From Candidatus Brocadiaceae bacterium (GTDB taxonomy: Bacteria > Planctomycetota > Brocadiia > SM23-32), in the NCBI GenBank assembly GCA_030615435.1, contig JAUWZH010000121.1:1-7420 (forward strand): 7,420 bases of DNA, read 5' to 3'. Below are positions 1 through 6,769 of the stretch, piece by piece; positions within the stretch are counted from its first letter, which is position 1; each line of letters starts with the position of its first letter. The position numbers and the translations under genes are program-made. The notes below the pieces were generated by a model that saw nothing but the letters and a program-made list of their open reading frames with translations, made no database searches and had not been told where the DNA came from.

Positions 1-342
1 TGGCCAGTCGTCACCATCGTACACCAGGAATTCCCCATCGGCTTCCCAGAACCCGAACTCGACCAGGATCCCGGCCTCGGGATAGTTCAGCTCCGTCAGA
101 GCCGTGGCCTCAAGCGTGGCAGCAGCCTTTGCTGAACTGTAGGGTTCTCCCCCATGGAATTGGCTCATCAGTTCGTCCGCCGCCGCAAGAGCAGCGCTAT
201 CGGACGCGTTCTGCAGTCTTGCCTGCGCTACAAAGGCGTGTCCAACATCAATCGTCAAGGCACCCACGGCCAGGACGACGATGATGGCAAGCACAGCCAT
301 CACGCAAATCTGTCCGTCTCTGGATTGTGCCGAAGTGCCCAT
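1..342 (-). CDS. TadG-like (Tad domain) pilus-assembly/secretion-associated protein, N-terminal part
   Basis: The first 114 codons of a leftward gene that continues beyond position 1. After a short polar start with R8-D9-G10-Q11 comes one hydrophobic segment (about residues 12-31, ending in VGALTIDVG). It is followed by the amphipathic stretch AQARLQNASDSAALAAADEL (residues 39-58). This arrangement (RxGQ, one membrane helix, DVG, then RLQNAxDxAALAAA) is the hallmark of the Tad domain in TadG and related proteins, the putative Flp-pilus-assembly TadE/G-like family. They are anchored by one N-terminal helix with the rest of the protein outside the membrane. The ATG at 342-340 is preceded on the minus strand by an AGGGGGAGGGG ribosome site seven bases upstream (350-360), which fixes the start. 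No other tad gene is visible, so it may be a stand-alone TadG-like protein rather than part of a full pilus locus; its C-terminal domains lie outside the window. Confidence 0.85.
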   Translation of the reverse strand, partial: MGTSAQSRDGQICVMAVLAIIVVLAVGALTIDVGHAFVAQARLQNASDSAALAAADELMSQFHGGEPYSSAKAAATLEATALTELNYPEAGILVEFGFWEADGEFLVYDGDDWP

Positions 343-389
343 AGTGAAGCCCCTCCCCCTGCGTTTTTGTCTTTTGCTGAGTCGCAAGT

Positions 390-403
390 TGCAACATGTT
401 GCA
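390..403. promoter_or_regulatory. Perfect 14-bp palindrome, candidate operator
   Basis: TGCAACATGTTGCA reads identically on both strands with no spacer. It touches the last base of the minus-strand TATAAT and covers the predicted transcription start of the TadG-like gene, where a dimeric repressor would block initiation. The palindrome itself is seen directly; the operator role and the regulator are inferred, and no regulator gene is in the window. Confidence 0.4.
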
Positions 404-431
404 TTATAAGCAAACAACGTGCCTCTGTGGC
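403..431 (-). promoter_or_regulatory. Predicted sigma70-type promoter for the leftward TadG-like gene
   Basis: Read on the minus strand, 408-403 is a perfect TATAAT -10 hexamer. Seventeen bases upstream (431-426) is GCCACA, which matches only the last three bases of the -35 consensus TTGACA. The predicted start near 396 would give a leader of about 54 bases before the ATG at 342, and the leader carries a strong ribosome site. The surrounding 361-420 stretch is clearly more AT-rich than the rest of the window. The weak -35 leaves room for an activator. Confidence 0.5.
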
Positions 432-566
432 GAAAAACTCCGGCGAGCCGAGCACAGCGCGTCCGTCGCGCTCTGGTCATCGTGCTTCATATTGACCCGT
501 GGTGAAAGACGTGCACGGTTGCCGGGGCCTCTCAGCGGCGTTGCGCGTGCAGGCTGCGGGCGGTTG

Positions 567-575
567 TGGTATGCT
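567..575 (+). promoter_or_regulatory. Extended -10-like promoter element for the GH51 gene
   Basis: TGGTATGCT combines an extended TGn element (567-569) with a -10-like TATGCT (570-575). No good -35 hexamer sits at the standard distance; TTGCGC at 541-546 is too far (23 bases). Extended -10 promoters can work without one. The predicted start near 582 leaves a leader of about 34 bases that contains the purine-rich ribosome region at 596-610. Confidence 0.35.
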
Positions 576-615
576 TGCCGCGAATTGCCTCGATTAAGGA
601 GAGGAAGGGAAGAGC

Positions 616-2190
616 ATGAGCACGTCGGTTCCTGAAGCTGAGATCGTAGTCCTGGGCAACAAGAGCCTCGGAACAATCGAAGGCTCGCTTTTCGGCCAGT
701 TCTTGGAGTTGGCTGGCAGGTGCATCAACGGGGGCGCATACGACCCCGAAAGCCCGATGTCGCGGCCCGATGGGGTGCGCACGGACGTGCTGGAGGCGCT
801 GCGGGAGCTGCGCCCCACCCACCTGCGCTACCCGGGCGGGTGCGCCGTTTCGTATTTCGACTGGCAGGAACTCGTCGGCCCGAAGGAGAGCCGCCCGCGG
901 GCAAAGCTGCACCGAACCTTGCGCGGCGCCCAGTCCACCGCTTTCGGCATCGCCGAGGCGTGGGCGTACGCCGAGGAACTCGGCACTGAACTGTACCTGT
1001 GCGTCAATGCGCACACCCAGAGCCCCGAAGACGCTGCGAACCTGGTGGAGTACCTCAACGGAGCAGGGCCCACGAAGTGGGTGGACCTGCGGCGTTCGCA
1101 CGGGCGGGAGGAGCCTTACGGCGTGAGGCTGTTCGGGCTCGGCAACGAGATCTACGGGGACTGGCAGGCCGGACAGAAGACCGCAGAGCAATACGCCGCC
1201 TGGTGCCGGGAGGCGATCCGGCAGATGAAACGCGCCGACCCTTCCATCAGGGTGGTGGTGTGCGGGTGCGGCAGGCCGAACCCGGAGTGGGACCGCACGG
1301 TGCTCTTCGCAACGATCGGCCTGGCAGACATGATAAGCATCCACAACTACTTCGGGCGCCCGGTGTTCCGGGACTCGATGGGGGCCAGCCGCGTGTGCCG
1401 GGAGATGCTCAATGCCCTGAACGTGGCGATAGATGAGGCGATGGATACGACCCTCGGGGTCCACCCGCGCGCACACCGGGAGTTCGGCATGTTGCCGGAG
1501 GTGCAAGAGAGGCCGGGCATCGCCTTCGACGAGTGGGGCGTGTGGTATCACGGCGACCGGGACCCGGTTCATTGCCTGGAGGAGGTCTTCAATTACGGCG
1601 ACGCGCTCACCGTGGCCACGCTGTTGCACGAGATCCTGAGAAACACGCGCACGGTGAAGCTGGCAAATGTCTCCCTGGCGGTGAACATGCTGGGAACCGT
1701 CGTGACGGACCGGGACAGGTGCGTTCGGCAGACGACGTGGTATGCGCAGAAGCTGCTGCGTGACGGCCACTCGGGGCGCGTCGTGGAGACCGTGGCGGAC
1801 GGGCCGGTGTTTTCGGCGAAACACGAGCGCTTTTTCTGCGGCGTGGTGGACCCGGAAAAGGCGAGGGACGAGACGCTGCCGACGCTGCGGCACTACGACG
1901 ACATCGCGGCGCTCGACGTGCTTGTCAGTGTGGACGAGGCGGGGCGGAAGGCCACCATGTCCGTGGTGCAGAAGCTGGAGGACCGGCCGCTGAAGACCCG
2001 CCTGAGTTTCCGAGGCATCGAGCCGAGGGGAGGCCGGGTGAAGGTCTCGCGGCTCACCGGGGGTTCGCTCTCCGCCTCGAACACGCTGGACAGCCCTCAC
2101 AACGTGGGAATTGAGACGGAGACGGCGCCGCTGAGCGAGGTCTTCACTTTCCCCGCGGCGAGCCTGACGGTCTTGGAGTTCGAGCTGTAG
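616..2190 (+). CDS. GH51 alpha-L-arabinofuranosidase, probably intracellular
   Basis: Glycoside hydrolase family 51 enzyme (524 aa, normal length) that releases terminal L-arabinofuranose from arabinan or arabinoxylan oligosaccharides with retention of configuration. Visible landmarks are LRYPGG at 70-75 followed by FDW and VGPKESRP (the family's LRYPGGNF...GP..RP region); GLGNEIYGDWQ at 174-184 with the acid/base E178; H243-N244-Y245 on a later barrel strand; and AFDEWGVWY with the nucleophile E306. These residues lie close to the usual spacing of about 120 residues between the catalytic glutamates. A (beta/alpha)8 barrel should occupy roughly 20-390 and a beta-sandwich the remainder. There is no signal peptide, so it probably acts in the cytoplasm on imported oligosaccharides. 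AAGGAG and GGAAGGGA lie just upstream of the ATG. The lipoprotein methyltransferase gene follows 72 bp downstream on the same strand. Exact substrate is unknown: a few GH51 enzymes act on other beta-glucans. Confidence 0.93.
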   Translation: MSTSVPEAEIVVLGNKSLGTIEGSLFGQFLELAGRCINGGAYDPESPMSRPDGVRTDVLEALRELRPTHLRYPGGCAVSYFDWQELVGPKESRPRAKLHRTLRGAQSTAFGIAEAWAYAEELGTELYLCVNAHTQSPEDAANLVEYLNGAGPTKWVDLRRSHGREEPYGVRLFGLGNEIYGDWQAGQKTAEQYAAWCREAIRQMKRADPSIRVVVCGCGRPNPEWDRTVLFATIGLADMISIHNYFGRPVFRDSMGASRVCREMLNALNVAIDEAMDTTLGVHPRAHREFGMLPEVQERPGIAFDEWGVWYHGDRDPVHCLEEVFNYGDALTVATLLHEILRNTRTVKLANVSLAVNMLGTVVTDRDRCVRQTTWYAQKLLRDGHSGRVVETVADGPVFSAKHERFFCGVVDPEKARDETLPTLRHYDDIAALDVLVSVDEAGRKATMSVVQKLEDRPLKTRLSFRGIEPRGGRVKVSRLTGGSLSASNTLDSPHNVGIETETAPLSEVFTFPAASLTVLEFEL

Positions 2191-2210
2191 GGGTGGGCCG
2201 GGGATGCTGG

Positions 2211-2231
2211 AGTCCCTCGGCTGGAGGGGTT
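2211..2231 (+). other. Small intercistronic hairpin
   Basis: AGTCCCTC and GAGGGGTT can pair around a GGCTG loop to form an 8-bp stem with two G-T wobbles. It lies between the GH51 stop and the methyltransferase ribosome site. No T-run follows, so it is a poor intrinsic terminator. It may be an mRNA-stability element or a coincidence of GC-rich DNA. Confidence 0.2.
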
Positions 2232-2262
2232 GTCACTGGAGAAACCGGGGGAGGGATTACAG

Positions 2263-3183
2263 ATGAAGGGGTTGGGACGGCTGCAGGGAGTGAGGGGGCG
2301 GAACGCGGCGCTGCTGGGTGCCTCGTTAGCTTTTCTGGCAGTACTCACCTTGACGTTGTGGCTCTCATCGTGCGAAAAGGCCGGGGGCGGAAGCGACGTG
2401 CCAGTCGCTGGCCAGAAAGTGGAAGAAACCCGCCCGATAGGGGAAACCACGGGACAGGAACGGAGCACTCAGGATACAGCCGGACAACAGCAGATGGAAC
2501 AGCCTCCGGCATGGAACAGGCCGCGGTTCGAGGAGCGCAGGGAGCAGCGCGAGCGCATGGTGCGAGAGCAGATCGCCGCGCCGGGCCGCGAGGTGAAGGA
2601 CGCCCGCGTGCTGGAAGCGATGCGGCAGGTGCCGCGGCATCGGTTCGTGCCGACCTCGTATGGCTTTACGGCCTACGCCGACAGCGCCCTGCCGATCGGC
2701 CACGGGCAGACAATATCCCAGCCGTACATCGTGGCCATGATGACCGAATTGCTTCAGGTGGAGCCCGGCGAGCGCGTGCTGGAGATCGGAACGGGCAGCG
2801 GGTATCAGGCCGCCGTGCTGAGCGAGCTCACGCCCCATGTCTATAGCATTGAGATCGTCGAGGTGCTGTGTGAGCGGGCCTCTGAACTTCTCGCAAAGCT
2901 TGGCTACGAAACGATTAACGTAAAGACGGGTGACGGCTATTTCGGGTGGGAGGAACACGGCCCTTTCGAGGGTATCATCGTCACCTGCGCCGCCGGACAT
3001 GTCCCGCCGCCGTTGCTCGAACAGTTGAAACCCGGTGGGAGGATGGTAGTCCCCGTGGGCGGAGCTTATGAGACGCAGTACCTGATCCTGGTCACGAAGG
3101 ACGAGGGGGGCGAACTGCGTTCAGAGCAGATCCTACCGGTCCGGTTCGTCCCGATGACGGGGCGGATTCAAGAGAGGAAATGA
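2263..3183 (+). CDS. pcm: Lipoprotein protein-L-isoaspartate O-methyltransferase (PCMT)
   Basis: SAM-dependent methylation of L-isoaspartyl residues in aged proteins, the first step of their repair to aspartate. The ATG at 2263 has GGGGGAGGG in front of it and gives 306 aa; the in-frame TTG at 2230 lacks comparable support. Residues 1-37 are a lipoprotein signal: basic start (K2, R6, R11, R13), hydrophobic core at 15-34, and lipobox L34-S35-S36-C37. A polar linker rich in Q, E, T and G runs to about 82, then a full-length PCMT domain (83-306). Motifs seen are RHRFVP at 125-130, IGHGQTISQPY at 145-155 (the PCMT TIS substrate loop), VLEIGTGSGYQ at 172-182 (SAM-binding loop), TGDGYFGW at 222-229, and LKPGGRMVVPVG at 255-266. 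All usual catalytic motifs are intact. Export is odd because SAM is made in the cytoplasm. The stop overlaps the next gene's start, implying co-translation. Confidence 0.92.
   Translation: MKGLGRLQGVRGRNAALLGASLAFLAVLTLTLWLSSCEKAGGGSDVPVAGQKVEETRPIGETTGQERSTQDTAGQQQMEQPPAWNRPRFEERREQRERMVREQIAAPGREVKDARVLEAMRQVPRHRFVPTSYGFTAYADSALPIGHGQTISQPYIVAMMTELLQVEPGERVLEIGTGSGYQAAVLSELTPHVYSIEIVEVLCERASELLAKLGYETINVKTGDGYFGWEEHGPFEGIIVTCAAGHVPPPLLEQLKPGGRMVVPVGGAYETQYLILVTKDEGGELRSEQILPVRFVPMTGRIQERK
3180..3183 (+). promoter_or_regulatory. ATGA start/stop overlap, translational coupling
   Basis: The TGA of the PCMT gene and the ATG of the membrane protein share ATGA, preceded by AGAGAGGAA at the end of the PCMT coding sequence. 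This arrangement normally means re-initiation by terminating ribosomes and roughly matched synthesis of the two proteins. Confidence 0.8.
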
Positions 3184-5726
3184 CCAGCGCCCCGGCCCAG
3201 CCTTCGGAGGAACCGCTTCCGGGCATCGCGTTGCCGGCCCTCGCCGTTTTCCTTATCTCCGCCGCAGTACTGGGGTTAGAACTGGCGCTCATGCGCTGCT
3301 TATCCGTGGCGGGCTGGCACCACTTCTCCTACCTGGTCATCAGCACAGCCCTGCTCGGCTTCGGAGTGAGCGGGACGCTGCTCAGCCTGGTCGGGCAGGC
3401 GCTGGAACGTCATTTCGGAACCTGGGCGGTAATCCTCACGCTGGCATTTGCGCTTTCGGTCACGCTCTGCTTCCGGGCCGCCCAGGCGTTGCCCGTGGAC
3501 CCCCAGTACGTTCTCTACAGCGCCAGGCAGGCTGCCCTGATGGTGGTCTACCACATGGCGTTCTTCGTGCCCTTTCTGCTCGCCGCCACGGTCATAGGAC
3601 TGTCCCTGATGCACTTCGGCGAACGCGTGCACGTTCTCTACGGGGCCAACCTCCTTGGAAGCGGCACGGGGAGCCTGGCGATGGTTTTCCTCATGTTCGT
3701 TCTTGCCGAGGTGAGACTCCTGTACGCGGTGGCCGCCCTGAGCCTCCTCGCCGGCCTCATCTGGACGGCGTATGTCGTGAGGACTGATGCGGCCCGCCGC
3801 GCACCATCGAGCGCCACGAGCAGGGGGGGCCTCATGAGGGGGCGTCCCGGCGTGATGCTCGGCCTCGCCCTGGCGGTGGTGGCCGCGACGCAGGTCCTCC
3901 TGGGCGTGCTGTGGCCCCTGGAGCTTCGGATTGACCAGTACAAGATGCTGGCGGTGGTTCGCCGTTGGGAAGCGCAATCCGATGCGCATCATCTGCTGAG
4001 CCGCCACAGTCCGAGGGGGAGACTGGACCTCTACGAATCGGGCCGCTTTCACCACACGCTCTTCGCGGGGCTGACCGCCGTCAGTGCCCCTCCGCCCCAG
4101 CTCATGATCCTGGCAGACGGCGCTCCGGGCGGCGTGGTGTTTGAGATCGAGAGTGCACAGGAGGCCGAGATTCTCGATCACACCCCCATGAGCGTCCCCT
4201 ACCGTCTCCAGGAGCGCCCGCACGTGTTGCTGCTCGGCGAGACAGGCGGTGCGAACGTCTGGCTCGCGCGCCGTTGGAAGGCACCGAGGGTGACCGTGGT
4301 GCAGCGCAACCCCCAGATCATCCGCCTCCTGAAGGGGCCCCTGGCGCAGAGGGGAGGGCGGGTCTTCTCGCTTCCCGGAGTGGAAGTCGTCCCGGCCGAT
4401 CCGCGCTTGTTTCTGGAGCGGGCAGAGGGGCTCTACGACATCATCCAACTGGTGCCAGCCGAAAGCATGGCCGCCGGGGTAAGCAGCATGTTGTCGCTGC
4501 ACGAGGACTACCTGCTCACCACGGAGAGCGTGGCGCTTTGTCTTCGCAGACTCCGCCCCGGCGGGTTCCTGGCCATCACGCGCGGGATTCAATCGCCACC
4601 GCGCGACAACGTGAAAATCCTCGCCACTGTGGCAGAGGCGCTGGAGTCCCTCGGCATCGCCCGGTCCGGTCGGCACGTCGTGCAACTGCGAAACTATCTC
4701 GCCGTCACGACGCTGGCCACGCCCACGCCCGTGGAACCGGAGCTCTGTGAGGCGCTGTTCGGTGTCTGCGATGAACTCGGCATTGACCTGGAATGGGCGC
4801 CCTGTGCGGGCCTGAATCCCTCCGCCCAGAGGGCCCGCATCCCCGGCCCTCCCGGTGCGGAATACTCTTACTACCACTACGCGGCCCGTGAGATCTTTTC
4901 CTCCCGCCGGGAACAGTTCTTTGGAAACTGGGCCTACAACGTGCAGCCCGCTTCCGACGACAGCCCGTACTTCTACAACTTCTTCCGCTGGGAATCCCTG
5001 CCCCTGTTGCAGGAGGTGCACGGGAAACACTGGTTCAGGAAGCTGGAGTTAGGATACCTGGTCGTCGCGGCGGCACTGGGGGAGGTGGTGGTGGTCGGCA
5101 GTCTGCTGATCCTGCTTCCGTTGCTCTGGCTCAGGCGGCAGCCGTCCCGACGGGGCGCCCGTCTGCCGACCGCCGTCTACTTCCTGCTGCTCGGCATATC
5201 CTTCATGATGCTGGAGATGGTCTTGATCCTGAAGTTCACCCGTTTCCTCGGCGATCCCATACTGTCAGCCGGCGGCATTCTGGGCGCATTCCTGGTTTTC
5301 AGCGGCCTTGGAAGCGTGGCAAGCGGCCGCATGTTCCGTTCTCCCACGCGTGCCATAGGGGTTGCAGCGCTCGGCATCGGGGTCATCACGATCGGCTATG
5401 TCTTTCTTCTGGACGGGGTTTTCTCGCTGGCGGCCTCGTGGCCCACTGCCGGGCGGTTCGCCCTCTCGATGCTCCTTGCGGCGCCGCTGGCTTTCCTGAT
5501 GGGGTGGCCGTTTCCCACGGGGCTGGCATGTCTGAGGCGGGGGGCACCAGCCCTGGTGCCGTGGGCCTGGGGCGCGAACGGCTTTGCGTCGGTTGCGGGC
5601 TCACCGGCAGCCGTTCTTCTTGCCGTCTCGGGCGGATTCAGCAGCGCTATGCTGCTCGCCGCTTTGCTCTATGGATGCGCGGGACTGCTCGCCTGGAAGC
5701 TTCCGGGCGCCCACCTGTCCCGATGA
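3180..5726 (+). CDS. Polytopic membrane protein with central spermidine-synthase-like (Rossmann) domain
   Basis: An 848-residue protein in three parts. About seven membrane helices (near 16-38, 48-72, 81-98, 117-143, 160-178, 179-200, 225-247) precede a soluble domain at about 250-604. Some seven more follow (625-650, 664-684, 693-713, 725-744, 758-776, 797-816, 819-839). The soluble part follows the aminopropyltransferase/methyltransferase order: VLLLGETGGAN (349-359), VTVVQRNPQ (371-379), YDIIQLVPAES (419-429), LRPGGFLAI, then the DDSPYFYNFFRW signature (593-604) seen in membrane-bound spermidine-synthase-like proteins. The canonical GGGDG loop is altered, the ribose-binding Glu is Q375, and the catalytic Asp of the YDxIxxD motif is L424, so polyamine synthesis is doubtful. 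Arg-rich loops (201-224, 651-663, 715-724, 786-787) suggest the domain faces outward, a by-eye inference. The start shares ATGA with the upstream PCMT stop. True activity is unknown. Confidence 0.82.
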   Translation: MTSAPAQPSEEPLPGIALPALAVFLISAAVLGLELALMRCLSVAGWHHFSYLVISTALLGFGVSGTLLSLVGQALERHFGTWAVILTLAFALSVTLCFRAAQALPVDPQYVLYSARQAALMVVYHMAFFVPFLLAATVIGLSLMHFGERVHVLYGANLLGSGTGSLAMVFLMFVLAEVRLLYAVAALSLLAGLIWTAYVVRTDAARRAPSSATSRGGLMRGRPGVMLGLALAVVAATQVLLGVLWPLELRIDQYKMLAVVRRWEAQSDAHHLLSRHSPRGRLDLYESGRFHHTLFAGLTAVSAPPPQLMILADGAPGGVVFEIESAQEAEILDHTPMSVPYRLQERPHVLLLGETGGANVWLARRWKAPRVTVVQRNPQIIRLLKGPLAQRGGRVFSLPGVEVVPADPRLFLERAEGLYDIIQLVPAESMAAGVSSMLSLHEDYLLTTESVALCLRRLRPGGFLAITRGIQSPPRDNVKILATVAEALESLGIARSGRHVVQLRNYLAVTTLATPTPVEPELCEALFGVCDELGIDLEWAPCAGLNPSAQRARIPGPPGAEYSYYHYAAREIFSSRREQFFGNWAYNVQPASDDSPYFYNFFRWESLPLLQEVHGKHWFRKLELGYLVVAAALGEVVVVGSLLILLPLLWLRRQPSRRGARLPTAVYFLLLGISFMMLEMVLILKFTRFLGDPILSAGGILGAFLVFSGLGSVASGRMFRSPTRAIGVAALGIGVITIGYVFLLDGVFSLAASWPTAGRFALSMLLAAPLAFLMGWPFPTGLACLRRGAPALVPWAWGANGFASVAGSPAAVLLAVSGGFSSAMLLAALLYGCAGLLAWKLPGAHLSR

Positions 5727-5761
5727 GGGCCTCCCGGGCTCACGCTCGCGGGCGGCCGCAG
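5727..5761. other. Short convergent intergenic gap
   Basis: Only 35 bp separate the stops of the rightward membrane-protein gene and the leftward kinase gene. It is GC-rich, and I find no stem of more than four pairs followed by a T-run, so no intrinsic terminator can be called for either gene. Confidence 0.5.
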
Positions 5762-6769
5762 CTACCCTTCGTCCCTCGCCACCTCCGGCAGCAGGAACCC
5801 GTAGCCGTCCCGCTCCATCAGGTGCTTGAGCTTCTCAAGGGTCTCCGAGCCGTCGTAGGTGCCGACCACCGCTCCGCCCGATCCGCAGAACTTGCACGAG
5901 GCGCCGGCAGAGCGGGCTTTGCGCACCATCTCCATGTCCCCCTCGCTGATGGGGAATATCTGTGCGCGGAGGTCGAAGTTTCTGTTGACAAGCTCGGCAA
6001 GCTGATCCGAGTGCCCGGACAGCAATGCCTCCCGCGCCAAATCGGCCAGAGCGGCGATCTGGCTCATCGTCTCAACCACTTTGCCATTCCCCAGGTCGTA
6101 GCGCTCCCTGACCCGCAGGTGCGCGCGGCTGCTCTCGCTGCTCAGATCGGTGCGGTAGGCGATGTACAACGGTGGCAGGGCGGCGGTGTCAATCCTTTCG
6201 TAGCGACCGTGACCGTTCTGTCGCATGAGCTCCTCGTCGAAGTCCATGTAGACCAGGCCCCCGTAAGACTGCACCACTCGATCCTGCAGACCGGCGGTCA
6301 GGCCCAGCTCATCGGTCTCCACTGCAAGCACCACGTTGGGGAGAACGTGTTCGAGAATCTCCACCCCGTAGAACCCCATCAAGGCCTTGATGGCGGCCAT
6401 GATGATCGCGCTGGAGCCGCCGAGGCCTACCTGCCGGGGGATATTAGTCTCGTAGCGAATGGTGAAGTTCCGCTCCGGCAGCCTGACACCCCTCTTGAGG
6501 CAGTATTTGGCGAACTTCTTCACGGCGGCTTTCATCAAACGCATGCCACCGTAGTAGCCGGTTCGCCGGACGCTGTCCACCAGGTTGTCCAGGCTCTCAA
6601 ACACGGCGCTGTCCTGCCGGGCTGGTCGGAACTCCAGTTCCGGGCTTTCGTAAATGGTGACCTCCGCGAAAAGGTTCCTGAACGTGAAGGCTATGGTCTT
6701 GCCGTGGTAGCCGTCCGAAGGATTGCCCACCAGGCCCGCCCTGGCGTATACGCGCTTCCTGACTATCAT
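5762..6769 (-). CDS. GHMP-family sugar kinase, glucuronokinase-like
   Basis: A 335-residue GHMP kinase, the ATP-dependent sugar-1-kinase superfamily. By recall it resembles plant glucuronokinase (D-glucuronate to glucuronate 1-phosphate, EC 2.7.1.43) along most of its length: YARAGLVGNPSD (8-19), GYYGGMRLM (71-79), TNIPRQVGLGGSSAI (108-122, the ATP-binding loop), AGLQDRVVQSYGGLVYMDF (159-177, with D163 the likely catalytic base), NFDLR (264-268) and KFCGSGGAVVG (293-303, GHMP motif 3). All three GHMP motifs are intact and length is normal. I chose the ATG at 6769 because GGAG stands six bases upstream and the ATG overlaps the stop of the preceding reading frame (ATGA); the frame is open to 6862, but the extension lies wholly inside the neighbour. 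The product would normally feed UDP-glucuronate synthesis through a pyrophosphorylase, which is not in the window. Another uronic acid or sugar as substrate cannot be excluded. Confidence 0.85.
   Translation of the reverse strand: MIVRKRVYARAGLVGNPSDGYHGKTIAFTFRNLFAEVTIYESPELEFRPARQDSAVFESLDNLVDSVRRTGYYGGMRLMKAAVKKFAKYCLKRGVRLPERNFTIRYETNIPRQVGLGGSSAIIMAAIKALMGFYGVEILEHVLPNVVLAVETDELGLTAGLQDRVVQSYGGLVYMDFDEELMRQNGHGRYERIDTAALPPLYIAYRTDLSSESSRAHLRVRERYDLGNGKVVETMSQIAALADLAREALLSGHSDQLAELVNRNFDLRAQIFPISEGDMEMVRKARSAGASCKFCGSGGAVVGTYDGSETLEKLKHLMERDGYGFLLPEVARDEG

Larger units (their letters stand above)
343..615. other. Divergent intergenic region (273 bp)
   Basis: This lies between the leftward TadG-like gene and the rightward arabinofuranosidase gene. 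Besides the two predicted promoters and the palindrome, I see no convincing small gene, RNA or terminator. The reading frames crossing it on either strand have no plausible ribosome site or family features and look like chance open frames. Confidence 0.6.

Noticed and set aside
154..635. Small open frames on both strands across the left intergenic region
   Set aside because: No ribosome sites, no conserved features, and they overlap the TadG-like gene or the promoters.
532..2100. Long open frame on the minus strand opposite the GH51 gene
   Set aside because: Composition is rich in H, R, P and V without recognisable motifs, and it mirrors the codon bias of the well-supported GH51 gene: a GC-rich shadow frame.
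2206..2221. 16-bp exact match (GCTGGAGTCCCTCGGC) also present at 4640-4655
   Set aside because: One copy is intergenic and the other encodes part of a protein in the GC-rich membrane-protein gene; matches do not extend and no mobile-element structure surrounds either copy, so chance is likely.
2230..2262. TTG start adding 11 residues to the PCMT
   Set aside because: The ATG at 2263 has a much better ribosome site and places a basic n-region correctly before the signal-peptide core.
3300..5030. Long (576-codon) minus-strand open frame opposite the membrane-protein gene
   Set aside because: H/R/G/E-rich low-information protein with no motif or ribosome site; the opposite strand has clear membrane helices and domain signatures.
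5700..5765. GC-rich stretch between convergent genes as a bidirectional terminator
   Set aside because: Only four-pair stems could be drawn and there is no T-run on either side.
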